The notes: generated from the sequence alone by a model not told the origin. 9,112 nt of DNA from Alphaproteobacteria bacterium (GCA_020851915.1 JADZBT010000024.1:1-9112), one strand, 5' to 3'. Shown: positions 1-6,077, counted from the first letter of the stretch. Translations and numbers: made by a program.

Positions 1-1020
1 TTCATCGAGGATCTGCGCGAGGAATTCGTGCGCGATTATGTGTTCCCGATGTTCCGCGCCAATGCGCTCTATGAGGGGAAATACCTGCTGGGCACATCCA
101 TCGCGCGACCACTCATCGCCAAGCGCCAGATCGAGATCGCGCTGGAAACGGGCGCGGATGCGGTGAGCCACGGCGCGACCGGTAAGGGCAACGATCAGGT
201 GCGTTTCGAGCTGGGCTATTATGGGCTGAAGCCGGACATCAAGGTGATCGCGCCGTGGCGCGAGTGGGATCTGACCTCGCGCACCAAGCTGCTGGAGTAT
301 GCCGAGCAGCACCAGATACCGATCGCCAAGGACAAGCGCGGCGAAGCACCGTATTCGATGGATGCCAACCTGCTGCACATCTCGTATGAGGGCAAGGTGC
401 TGGAAGACCCGTGGGAAGGGTATGACGAAGGCATGTTCCGCCGCACGGTGTCGCCGCAGGAAGCGCCCGATATGCCGACCGAGATCACCATCGATTTCGA
501 GAAGGGCGACGCGGTGGCGCTGAATGGCAAGAAACTCTCTCCGGCGAAGCTGCTGGAGGCGTTGAACGACGTCGCGGGCAAGAACGGCATCGGACGCCTC
601 GACATCGTGGAAAACCGCTTTGTCGGCATGAAGTCGCGCGGCGTGTACGAAACACCGGGCGGCACGGTGCTATTAGAGGCGCATCGCGGCATTGAGAGCA
701 TCACGCTCGACCGCGAGGCGGCGCACCTGAAGGACGAGCTGATGCCGCGCTATGCCTCGCTCATCTATAACGGCTTCTGGTTCTCGCCCGAGCGCCAGAT
801 GTTGCAGGCACTCATCGACAAGAGCCAGGAGCGCGTGACGGGAACGGTGCGCCTGCGGCTCTATAAGGGCAATGTGGAGCTGACGGGACGCAAGTCGCCC
901 TTCAGCATCTACAGTCAGGACCATGTGACGTTCGAGGAAGATTCGGTCTATGACCAGCGCGATGCGGCGGGCTTTATCAAGCTGAATGCGCTGCGGCTGA
1001 GGTTGGCGCGGCGGGATTAA
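1..1020 (+). CDS. argG: Argininosuccinate synthase, C-terminal part (5' end outside window)
   Basis: Condenses citrulline and aspartate with ATP to give argininosuccinate, the penultimate step of arginine synthesis, in the cytosol. The frame is open from base 1 and stops with TAA at 1018-1020, giving 339 residues. The family is usually about 400 residues, so roughly the first 60, including the ATP-binding P-loop, lie outside the window. Visible family signatures are the SIARPLIAK segment (near 73-123), the GATGKGNDQVRFE substrate-binding stretch (near 166-210), a KVIAPWREWDL segment and the YSMDANLLH / EDPWE region (near 352-414). The internal GTG at 28 is not the true start, because the conserved sequence continues upstream of it. 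The gene is convergent with maf, and a strong palindromic repeat 10 bases past the stop probably acts as a shared terminator. Identity is certain; only the missing N-terminus limits it. Confidence 0.97.
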   Translation, partial: FIEDLREEFVRDYVFPMFRANALYEGKYLLGTSIARPLIAKRQIEIALETGADAVSHGATGKGNDQVRFELGYYGLKPDIKVIAPWREWDLTSRTKLLEYAEQHQIPIAKDKRGEAPYSMDANLLHISYEGKVLEDPWEGYDEGMFRRTVSPQEAPDMPTEITIDFEKGDAVALNGKKLSPAKLLEALNDVAGKNGIGRLDIVENRFVGMKSRGVYETPGGTVLLEAHRGIESITLDREAAHLKDELMPRYASLIYNGFWFSPERQMLQALIDKSQERVTGTVRLRLYKGNVELTGRKSPFSIYSQDHVTFEEDSVYDQRDAAGFIKLNALRLRLARRD

Positions 1021-1030
1021 TGATTTTTGC

Positions 1031-1097
1031 GTCCTCGGGCTTGACCCGAGGGCCCAGCCAAGCCGCAAGACTGGGTCCTCGGGTCAAGCCCGAGGAC
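1031..1097. repeat. Palindromic intergenic element R1 (likely bidirectional terminator)
   Basis: Two 27-base arms, 1031-1057 and 1071-1097, are inverted copies matching at 26 of 27 positions and separated by a 13-base loop. Each arm is also a small hairpin (CCTCGGG ... CCCGAGG). The element fills the gap between two converging genes: argG stops at 1020, and the maf stop codon (1099-1101) lies one base beyond the right arm. Elements of this look are scattered through many alphaproteobacterial genomes (family knowledge). A role as a two-way terminator or mRNA 3'-end stabiliser is inferred from position and stem strength. Confidence 0.85.
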
Positions 1098-1098
1098 G

Positions 1099-1674
1099 TC
1101 AAGATAGAAGGAATCCTGCGGCGCGCAGCATCTGCCGTGTTTCGTGCAGCGGCAATCCGACGACGCTGCTGTAGGAGCCGTTGATCCATGGGATGAATGC
1201 GGCGGCGAGGCCCTGGATGGCGTAGCCGCCGGCTTTGCCGTTCCATTCGCCGGAGGCGAGGTAGGCGTCGATCTCGCGTGTGTCCAATCGGGCGAATCTT
1301 ACCGATGTATCGACGATGCGCGAGTGCATTTCGCCTGCGGCATTCACCACTGCGATCGCTGTATATACATGATGTCGCCGCCCGGAGAGCAGGGTGAGGC
1401 ACTTGCGCGCGGTCTGTTCATCTTCCGCTTTGGGGAGGATGCGTCTGCCGCAGGCGACGACGGTATCCGCGCCTAATACGACTGCGCCGGGATGCTGTGC
1501 TGCGACGGCGCGGGTTTTCTCTTCTGCGAGGCGCAGGGCGTGGAGATGTGGCAACTCGCCTTTGCGCGGGGATTCGTTGATATTGGCGGCTGCAACGGCA
1601 TCGGGGACAATGCCGATCTGTGCCAGCAGTTGCAGGCGGCGGGGGGAGGCGGAAGCGAGGATGAGTTGCGGCAT
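1099..1674 (-). CDS. maf: Maf-family nucleotide pyrophosphatase (dTTP/UTP type, YhdE-like)
   Basis: A 191-residue Maf protein, normal length for the family. Maf proteins hydrolyse the alpha-beta bond of nucleoside triphosphates, including modified ones, and are thought to clean the nucleotide pool or restrain division. Visible motifs are the N-terminal SASPRR loop (residues 8-13), GADTVV with the catalytic Asp (68-73), a following conserved Lys (82), and AGGYAIQG (148-155). The GSYSSVVGLP segment (166-175) resembles the YhdE (dTTP/UTP) subgroup, so that substrate is likely but inferred. The ATG follows infA after a 21-base gap and has a strong GGAGG 5 bases upstream, so it is co-transcribed with infA. 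The SD is part of a small hairpin. The stop codon lies next to repeat R1. Confidence 0.95.
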   Translation of the reverse strand: MPQLILASASPRRLQLLAQIGIVPDAVAAANINESPRKGELPHLHALRLAEEKTRAVAAQHPGAVVLGADTVVACGRRILPKAEDEQTARKCLTLLSGRRHHVYTAIAVVNAAGEMHSRIVDTSVRFARLDTREIDAYLASGEWNGKAGGYAIQGLAAAFIPWINGSYSSVVGLPLHETRQMLRAAGFLLS

Positions 1675-1679
1675 GTCGG

Positions 1680-1692
1680 CCTCCGTCGGAGG
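1680..1692 (-). promoter_or_regulatory. Hairpin sequestering the maf Shine-Dalgarno
   Basis: On the minus strand the infA-maf spacer reads CCTCCTCCGACGGAGGCCGAC, directly followed by the maf ATG. CCTCC and the GGAGG ribosome-binding site (1680-1684) can pair around a three-base GAC loop. The first CCTCC begins right after the infA stop codon. A ribosome finishing infA would cover or melt this stem, so translational coupling of maf to infA is the likely consequence (inference). Confidence 0.5.
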
Positions 1693-1695
1693 AGG

Positions 1696-1914
1696 TTATT
1701 TCGCGCGGAAGGTGATGCGGCCCTTGGTGAGGTCGTATGGGGTCATCTCGATGGTGACTGTATCGCCCACCAGCACGCGGATGCGGTTCTTACGCATGCG
1801 GCCGGAGGTGTGCGCGAGTATCTCGTGCCCGTTCTCCAGCGTCACGCGGAACATCGCGTTGGGGAGCAATTCTTTCACCGTGCCTTGAAATTCAAGTAGT
1901 TCTTCTTTTGCCAT
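1696..1914 (-). CDS. infA: Translation initiation factor IF-1
   Basis: A 72-residue single S1/OB-fold protein, exactly the usual IF-1 length. It binds the A site of the 30S subunit and helps IF-2 and IF-3 choose the start codon. The sequence is near-canonical from end to end: MAKEE at the start, GTVKELLPNAMFRV, LENGHEILAHTSGRMRKN, then VGDTV and TPYDLTKGRI at the end. The start is ATG with AAAGG 5 bases upstream. It is followed at 21 bases by maf, a pairing common in alphaproteobacteria. Upstream lie 66 bases of spacer and then repeat R2, so it probably has its own promoter, though I see no convincing one. Confidence 0.98.
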   Translation of the reverse strand: MAKEELLEFQGTVKELLPNAMFRVTLENGHEILAHTSGRMRKNRIRVLVGDTVTIEMTPYDLTKGRITFRAK

Positions 1915-1980
1915 AGCGGCCTTTCATATACGAACTCGTGAGAAATGCAAGCGTTCTTGGGGCGAGGACATGGGAAAGAC

Positions 1981-2062
1981 CGTCATCCCGGCGAAGGCCG
2001 GGATCTTATCTCTCCTTATACATAACCGGATATATGAGATCCCGGCCTGCGCCGGGATGGCG
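1981..2062. repeat. Palindromic intergenic element R2
   Basis: Arms of 29 bases (1981-2009 and 2034-2062) are inverted copies with 26 of 29 matches around a 24-base AT-richer loop. Each arm is itself a hairpin with CCCGGC / GCCGGG stems, and the left end is GTCAT, as in R3. The element starts 14 bases past the cobS stop and ends 66 bases before the infA start, so it probably separates the two transcripts. It is a different stem family from R1. Confidence 0.85.
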
Positions 2063-2076
2063 TGAATAATGGGGCG

Positions 2077-3066
2077 CTACGCCCGCTTCGCCTGCGGGTT
2101 CAGCTCGGTGTTGAAGCAACGCTGGTAGCACTCGTCGAGGATGGGGCGCTCGGTTTCATCGCACTTGTTGTAGAACGAAAAGCGGAAGGCGGTTTCCATG
2201 TTGCCGAATATTCTGGCGTTCTCGGCCCAGGTGATGACGGTGCGCGGCGACATGACGGTGGAGAGGTCGCCGTTGATGAAGGCTTCGCGCGTGAGGTTGG
2301 CGAGCGCTACCATCGCGGCGACGTCTTCTTTGCCCTTCTTGCTGGCGTAGCCGCCGACCTTGGCCAGCACGATGGCCTCTTCGTCCTTCGCGGGGAGGTA
2401 GTTGAGCGTCGCCACGATGTTCCAGCGATCCATCTGCCCCTGATTGATGGGGTGCGTGCCGTGATAGAGCCCGGTGGTATCGCCGAGGCCAATAGTGTTG
2501 GCGGTGGCGAACAGGCGGAAGCAGGGATGCGGGTGCAGTATCTTGTTCTGGTCGAGCAGCGTGAGGCGGCCTTCGGCCTCCAGCACGCGCTGGATGACGA
2601 ACATCACGTCCGGGCGGCCCGCGTCGTATTCGTCGAAAACGAGCGCGACGTTGCGCTGGATGGCCCAGGGCAGAATGCCTTCGCGGAATTCGGTGACCTG
2701 CTTGCCGTCGCGGATGACGATGGCGTCCTTGCCGATGAGGTCGATGCGGCTGATGTGGCTGTCGAGGTTGACGCGCACGCAGGGCCAGTTGAGGCGCGCG
2801 GCGACCTGTTCGATATGCGTGGATTTTCCCGTGCCGTGATAGCCCTGGATGATGACCTTGCGGCCATGCGCGAACCCCGCGAGGATGGCGAGGGTGATCT
2901 CTTCGTTGAACTGGTAACTCTTGTCGATGGGCGGCACGTATTCGTTGCGTTCCGAGAAGGCGGGAACCTCGATGTCGGTCTTGATGCCGAACAGTTTGCG
3001 CGACGACACGGTGATGTCGGGCTTCGCGAAGAGAGGGTCGGTGGGAGTGGGGGATTTTTTGGCCAT
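2077..3066 (-). CDS. cobS: CobS, AAA+ subunit of cobaltochelatase (CobS-type ATPase)
   Basis: A 329-residue AAA+ ATPase matching CobS. In the aerobic B12 pathway CobS and CobT form the ATP-driven chaperone that lets CobN insert cobalt into hydrogenobyrinate diamide. Visible are the family N-terminus (PDITVSSRKLFGI, then a VPP segment), Walker A GYHGTGKST (75-83), Walker B ALVFDEYD (141-148), the FATAN sensor-1 segment (186-190), and an Arg in QMDRW (211-215) suited to an arginine finger. The ATG has AAGGA 7 bases upstream. The usual partner cobT does not follow; infA is next on this strand. Many alphaproteobacteria keep CobS/CobT near bolA and a J-domain gene even without a full B12 pathway, so the true client may not be cobalt insertion (inference). 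Family assignment is firm, function less so. Confidence 0.93.
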   Translation of the reverse strand: MAKKSPTPTDPLFAKPDITVSSRKLFGIKTDIEVPAFSERNEYVPPIDKSYQFNEEITLAILAGFAHGRKVIIQGYHGTGKSTHIEQVAARLNWPCVRVNLDSHISRIDLIGKDAIVIRDGKQVTEFREGILPWAIQRNVALVFDEYDAGRPDVMFVIQRVLEAEGRLTLLDQNKILHPHPCFRLFATANTIGLGDTTGLYHGTHPINQGQMDRWNIVATLNYLPAKDEEAIVLAKVGGYASKKGKEDVAAMVALANLTREAFINGDLSTVMSPRTVITWAENARIFGNMETAFRFSFYNKCDETERPILDECYQRCFNTELNPQAKRA

Positions 3067-3080
3067 ATGTTTTTCCTTAC

Positions 3081-3148
3081 GTCATTCCAGCGAGAGCTGG
3101 AATCCAGTGCATCTGGCTCTGGATCCTCGGGTCAAGCCCGAGGATGAC
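3081..3148. repeat. Palindromic intergenic element R3, hybrid arms
   Basis: The outer ends are GTCAT and ATGAC, and the inner ends of the arms are ATCCAG and CTGGAT, so the overall dyad is preserved. The two hairpins differ: the left arm (3081-3107) has a TTCCAGC...GCTGGAA stem, and the right arm (3119-3148) carries the CCTCGGG...CCCGAGG stem of R1. The element fills nearly the whole gap, starting 2 bases upstream of the cobS Shine-Dalgarno and ending 4 bases before the J-domain gene's stop codon. It would form a structured spacer between the two cistrons. Confidence 0.82.
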
Positions 3149-3152
3149 ATTG

Positions 3153-3737
3153 TTATTGATAATGTCCGCAATTCATCAAAAATTTGTACGCCTCATTCAC
3201 TTTTTTGAAGCGCTCTTCCTTTGCTTTGTCCCCCTTATTAACATCAGGGTGCACCTGTTTGACAAGCTCTTTGTAGCGCGTCTTGATGGCTTTGCGGTCG
3301 GTGGGATATTCGAGGTTGAGCACGGCGAGCGCCTTGCTTTCTTCCGGCGGCAACGGAGGAGGGGCGCTGGCCGCCTCGTTGGGGAAGCTGTCCGAGAACA
3401 TGCGGTGCACCTTGTCGTAGAGCTTCTGGGTGTCCGCGAACGGGTGCATGCCGATGTGCCAGGTGGGGCGATGCCCGGTGACGGATTCCTGCTGGAAGCG
3501 CACGATCTCCTCTTCGCTCATGCCGGAGAAATAATCCCACCGGGCGTTGTATTCGCGCGCATGCTCCGGGCAGAACCAGTAATAGTCGTTGCGGTTGTTG
3601 AAGGGGGAATGCGTATGGTACGGGCTGCTCTCGGTAACGCCCTTGCGCGATTTGGGTGCAGGGCAGTCTCCTGCGCGGGTGCATTCGGCCCATTCGCAGG
3701 GGCGGCTGTCCGACGGTGGCTTCGGTTTCTTTTTCAT
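3153..3737 (-). CDS. J-domain (DnaJ-like) protein with N-terminal Cys cluster
   Basis: A 194-residue protein with a C-terminal J domain (about 137-190) carrying the HPD tripeptide (163-165) that stimulates Hsp70 ATPase. Helix II is KTRYKELVKQVHPD; helix III is KEERFKKVNEAYKFL. There is no G/F region or zinc-finger repeat, so it is not DnaJ itself. The N-terminal half holds Cys14, Cys19, Cys25, Cys56 and His59, spaced like a metal site, followed by a Trp/Tyr-rich stretch (DYYWFCPEHAREYNARWDYF). A Pro-rich linker (126-132) joins the halves. It lies upstream of cobS on the same strand, an arrangement I recall from many alphaproteobacteria. It could be a dedicated Hsp70 adaptor for CobS or an iron-sulfur client (inference). 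The ATG at 3737 has no good SD. Confidence 0.85.
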   Translation of the reverse strand: MKKKPKPPSDSRPCEWAECTRAGDCPAPKSRKGVTESSPYHTHSPFNNRNDYYWFCPEHAREYNARWDYFSGMSEEEIVRFQQESVTGHRPTWHIGMHPFADTQKLYDKVHRMFSDSFPNEAASAPPPLPPEESKALAVLNLEYPTDRKAIKTRYKELVKQVHPDVNKGDKAKEERFKKVNEAYKFLMNCGHYQ

Positions 3738-3784
3738 GCGGAGAGTATGCGGCGTTTGCGGTGGTTCCGCAAGATGAAGCCGCG

Positions 3785-4189
3785 TTATTCTTTGCTTTCC
3801 ACGAGCGCGCGGATGAGGCCGTAGAGCGCTAGCTGATGATCCGGGGCGAGCTTGCGGAACTCGCGTGCAGCCTTCAGGCTGATGCGGGTCTGCGACGTGT
3901 CATCCTCATCCTCGGCAGGCGAAGATGCGGGCACTTCACCGAAAAAATATCCCACCGGTACGTCAAGCGCCGCCGCGATCGCAGCCAGCCTGCCGGCCGA
4001 GATGCGGTTGATGCCCTTCTCGTATTTATGGGCCTGCTGGTAGGTCACGCCGATCATCTCGGCGAGCTGTTGCTGCGAAAGCCCGAGCGTGATGCGAAGC
4101 TCAAGCAGTCTTTTGCTTACCAGCGAGTCTATGTCCTGTGCTCTGTCCATATGGCCGCCATTACGACTGCGTGCTTTAATTTCTAGCAT
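3785..4189 (-). CDS. XRE/Cro-C1-type helix-turn-helix regulator
   Basis: A DNA-binding regulator of up to 134 residues. The HTH covers about residues 24-83 of the long form: LGLSQQQLAEMIGVTYQQAHKYEKG contains helix 2 and the recognition helix, and ISAGRLAAIAAALDVPVGYFF is typical of SinR/phage-repressor-like proteins. An acidic linker (EDEDDTSQ) leads to a short helical tail. Two starts are possible: ATG at 4189, or ATG at 4150 (short form starting MDRAQDID, 121 residues). Neither has a strong SD; homologues usually begin close to the HTH, so the shorter form is attractive. It is transcribed away from bolA across an AT-rich gap with palindromes it may bind (inference). The gene ends 47 bases before the J-domain gene. 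Targets are unknown. Confidence 0.88.
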   Translation of the reverse strand: MLEIKARSRNGGHMDRAQDIDSLVSKRLLELRITLGLSQQQLAEMIGVTYQQAHKYEKGINRISAGRLAAIAAALDVPVGYFFGEVPASSPAEDEDDTSQTRISLKAAREFRKLAPDHQLALYGLIRALVESKE

Positions 4190-4487
4190 GGGGCGCTCGT
4201 AATTGGAAATAAAGGTTGTATAGGCGCAATATTGTTTCTACCTTCTATGGAATTATTTCGTGCACGGTTTACAGGACGACAATGGATTTGTAAATAATAA
4301 GTTGTTGATTTATAAATATAAACCAACGGTTGGGCTTGTTGTCGTCCGAATCGCCTTTTTGGAATATTTCCATGCAGATGTTGCCGGGATAGGTGTGCTT
4401 TGGCGGTAAAATGGCATATTATTCCGAATTGCGGCGGGGTATGGATGTGGGCGAGGTTTTTAGTAACATTCTGGGAATGGAACAAGC
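4190..4487. other. AT-rich divergent intergenic region, XRE / bolA
   Basis: These 298 bases are much more AT-rich than the flanking genes and must hold the promoters for both directions, but no clear -35/-10 pair with good spacing stands out. They contain a nested inverted repeat (listed separately), a short dyad GGAATATTTCC (4361-4371), the perfect 8-mer palindrome CAATATTG and one GAATC (4348-4352), which fits the CcrM methylation motif GANTC. A 100-codon open frame on the minus strand here looks non-coding. Confidence 0.6.
4274..4347. promoter_or_regulatory. Nested inverted repeats: candidate operator or structured RNA
   Basis: An outer inverted repeat pairs GGACGACAA (4274-4282) with TTGTCGTCC (4339-4347), nine of nine. 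Inside lies a 24-base palindrome, 4304-4327, with half-sites GTTGATTTATAA and ATATAAACCAAC matching at 10 of 12 positions. The two dyads are almost concentric. A T5 run follows at 4356-4360. It could be a regulator-binding site for the adjacent HTH protein, or a folded small RNA or leader. The sequence shows the symmetry; the role is inferred. Confidence 0.45.
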
Positions 4488-4787
4488 ATGACCGGTAGCG
4501 TAGCCGCGCAGATAGCAGAAAAAATACGGGAGCATATCGCCCCGGAACATCTGGAGATCATCGATGACTCTCACCGCCATGTGGGGCACGCCGGCGCGCG
4601 ACCGGAAGGCGAAACGCACTTCACGCTGCTGGCGGTGTCCGATAAATTTTTGGGATTGTCGCGCATCGATCGCCACCGGCTGGTGCATGATGCGCTGCGC
4701 GAGGAACTGGCTGCGCGGGTGCACGCGCTGGCGATACGCGCCTACACACCGGAGGAATATGCGCGGTTGGCGCGCGCGGCGCTCTGA
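4488..4787 (+). CDS. bolA: BolA family protein
   Basis: A 99-residue BolA protein. BolA proteins pair with monothiol glutaredoxins around a shared [2Fe-2S] cluster and act in iron-sulfur trafficking, redox and stress responses; E. coli BolA also affects cell shape and transcription. Visible signatures are LEIIDDSHRHVGH (22-34), THFTLLAVSDKF (43-54), the RIDRHRLVHDALREEL helix (59-74), and VHALAIRAYTPEEY (78-91), which contains the conserved C-terminal His that serves as cluster ligand in the family. The start is ATG at 4488 with only a weak GGAA upstream. Together with the J-domain gene and cobS it matches a neighbourhood common in alphaproteobacteria, but here it is divergent and separated by the HTH gene. 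No glutaredoxin gene is in the window. Confidence 0.95.
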   Translation: MTGSVAAQIAEKIREHIAPEHLEIIDDSHRHVGHAGARPEGETHFTLLAVSDKFLGLSRIDRHRLVHDALREELAARVHALAIRAYTPEEYARLARAAL

Positions 4788-4883
4788 TTCTTTCCTGCAA
4801 CAGTGGGCAGCCCATGCGGCCTTAATGCAGTAGGCACACAATTAGTAGTTTTGCATGAGGAAAAAAGCCGGTACACTCAGCGC

Positions 4884-5813
4884 ATGAGATTCCATTGGTT
4901 AGGCACAGCTCTATCGATCGCGCTTCTTGGCGGCGCGTTGCTGGCGGCGGATTCCGCAGAAGCGGCGACGCGGCGCTATTACGATACGCAACGCAGCGGA
5001 GGAGAATGCTCCCGCTATTTCGCGCGGCATGAGCGGTTGCAGGCCATCCCCGTGCACCTGCTGTCGGCCATCGCGCTGACGGAGTCCGGGCGCTACAGCG
5101 CCGCAGCGGGGCGTCGCGTGCCATGGCCGTGGACCATCAATGCCGACGGCAAGGGATATTATTTCAACACGCAGAAGGATGCCGTACAGGCGGCGGCTTA
5201 TCTGCTCCGCCACGGCGCGAACAATATCGATGTGGGATGCATGCAGGTGAGTCTGATGGCGCACCCTAACGCGTTCCGCACGCTCTATCAGGCATTCGAT
5301 CCGCGCTATAATGTGGCGTATGCGGCGCGCTTCCTGCGCGAGAAATTCGAGGAAGCCGGTTCGTGGAACACGGCGATCGCGTATTATCACTCCAAGACGC
5401 CGGGCAAAGGCAAGCCCTACGCCAACTCCGTGCTGGGTGCGTGGCGCGGCGAGATCAACCGCCTGTCTGGTCGTGCGCCGGCCCGCACGGCATCGCTGTA
5501 TGCACCGGATGCGGTATCCAAGGAAAGCCGTATGTTGACGGCAGCCGCGCAGCAGGAGCAGGAACTGCCCGTCATCCCCACGAAGCGCGAGCCGCAGATG
5601 AAGGTCTATACCATCAAGGATTTCGAGCAGGAAGCCGATGCGGGAGCCGCCGCCATCGCCGCGCCGAAGCGTAAGGAGCATGAGAACGGCGTAACCGTCG
5701 TGCGCCTGAGTGATTCGGTGACGGAGAAAAAATCAGCCCCCGCGCCGAAGGAACAACAATTCGCCAAGGAAGACGAAACGTCCAAGCAATACCGTATGGT
5801 GTTCTCGTACTAA
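4884..5813 (+). CDS. Secreted lytic transglycosylase (SLT domain)
   Basis: A 309-residue exported enzyme that would cleave peptidoglycan between MurNAc and GlcNAc, forming 1,6-anhydroMurNAc. The ATG at 4884 opens a clear signal peptide: MRFHW, a hydrophobic core to about residue 21, and an AEA cleavage site near residue 27. An upstream GTG (4803) would only add a non-signal extension. The catalytic domain spans about 41-195: IALTESGR with catalytic Glu67, WPWTINADGKGYYF (81-94), a GCMQV core (118-122, the usual GxMQ), and AIAYYHS (164-170). The last ~110 residues are charged and low-complexity, with no domain I recognise. The WPWT-type SLT group includes enzymes tied to secretion, pili or flagella in alphaproteobacteria, but no such genes are here, so its partner is unknown. 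There is no SD at normal spacing. Confidence 0.9.
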   Translation: MRFHWLGTALSIALLGGALLAADSAEAATRRYYDTQRSGGECSRYFARHERLQAIPVHLLSAIALTESGRYSAAAGRRVPWPWTINADGKGYYFNTQKDAVQAAAYLLRHGANNIDVGCMQVSLMAHPNAFRTLYQAFDPRYNVAYAARFLREKFEEAGSWNTAIAYYHSKTPGKGKPYANSVLGAWRGEINRLSGRAPARTASLYAPDAVSKESRMLTAAAQQEQELPVIPTKREPQMKVYTIKDFEQEADAGAAAIAAPKRKEHENGVTVVRLSDSVTEKKSAPAPKEQQFAKEDETSKQYRMVFSY

Positions 5814-5861
5814 CGAATTTCCGATTCCCATTTTCGCGGTTTTATTTTATAGAGAGCTCCT

Positions 5862-6038
5862 ATGAGCAAGACACATTCCCAGCCGCGCGAACCCTTCGAG
5901 GTTATCAAGGTAGATTCCGAAACCGTTGCCTGTGATGGCGGCGGCGGTGCGCTGGGCCATCCGCGCGTGTATCTCAGCATGGAAGGCAAGAGCGAGGTGA
6001 CCTGCCCCTATTGCAGCCGCCTCTACGTTTTGAAATAA
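5862..6038 (+). CDS. Small CHCC zinc-finger protein (NDUFS6-like)
   Basis: A 58-residue protein easily missed because of its size. It carries Cys24-x8-His33-x14-Cys48-x2-Cys51 with the family wording VACDGGGGALGHPRVYL and VTCPYCSRLYVL, matching the zf-CHCC domain of the mitochondrial complex I accessory subunit NDUFS6 and its alphaproteobacterial homologues. In those systems it binds zinc and supports assembly or stability of NADH dehydrogenase. The start ATG at 5862 follows a weak GAGAG. It starts 48 bases after the transglycosylase stop; no nuo genes are in the window, so the link to complex I rests on family knowledge alone. Confidence 0.9.
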   Translation: MSKTHSQPREPFEVIKVDSETVACDGGGGALGHPRVYLSMEGKSEVTCPYCSRLYVLK

Positions 6039-6046
6039 ATGTGACA

Positions 6047-6077
6047 GGGCGGATGTCGCCCGTGTGCCACGCTTTTT
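6047..6077 (+). terminator. Possible weak terminator after the zinc-finger gene
   Basis: A five-base stem GGGCG (6047-6051) / CGCCC (6057-6061) with a five-base loop lies 9 bases past the stop. A T5 run occurs at 6073-6077, but 11 bases separate the stem and the T tract, so a classical intrinsic terminator is doubtful. Confidence 0.25.

Noticed and set aside
1923..1950. TTGCAT-16-TATGAA promoter for infA on the minus strand
   Set aside because: The -10 overlaps the AAAGG ribosome-binding site and would start the transcript about 2 bases before the ATG, removing the SD; probably chance.
2062..3147. 361-codon plus-strand frame opposite cobS
   Set aside because: Long only because it mirrors cobS codon usage in GC-rich DNA; the opposite strand encodes a full CobS with all AAA+ motifs.
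1031..3148. CRISPR array or tandem repeat made of the repeated GTCAT elements
   Set aside because: The copies are hundreds of bases apart with genes between them, differ in stem sequence and are dyad elements, not direct repeats with spacers.
4183..4485. 100-codon open frame on the minus strand in the XRE-bolA gap
   Set aside because: No recognisable domain, odd composition and no SD; it covers the AT-rich palindromic region and overlaps the start of the HTH gene. Better read as non-coding.
4911..5681. 256-codon minus-strand frame opposite the transglycosylase
   Set aside because: Antisense shadow; Arg-rich and featureless, while the plus strand has a signal peptide and SLT motifs.
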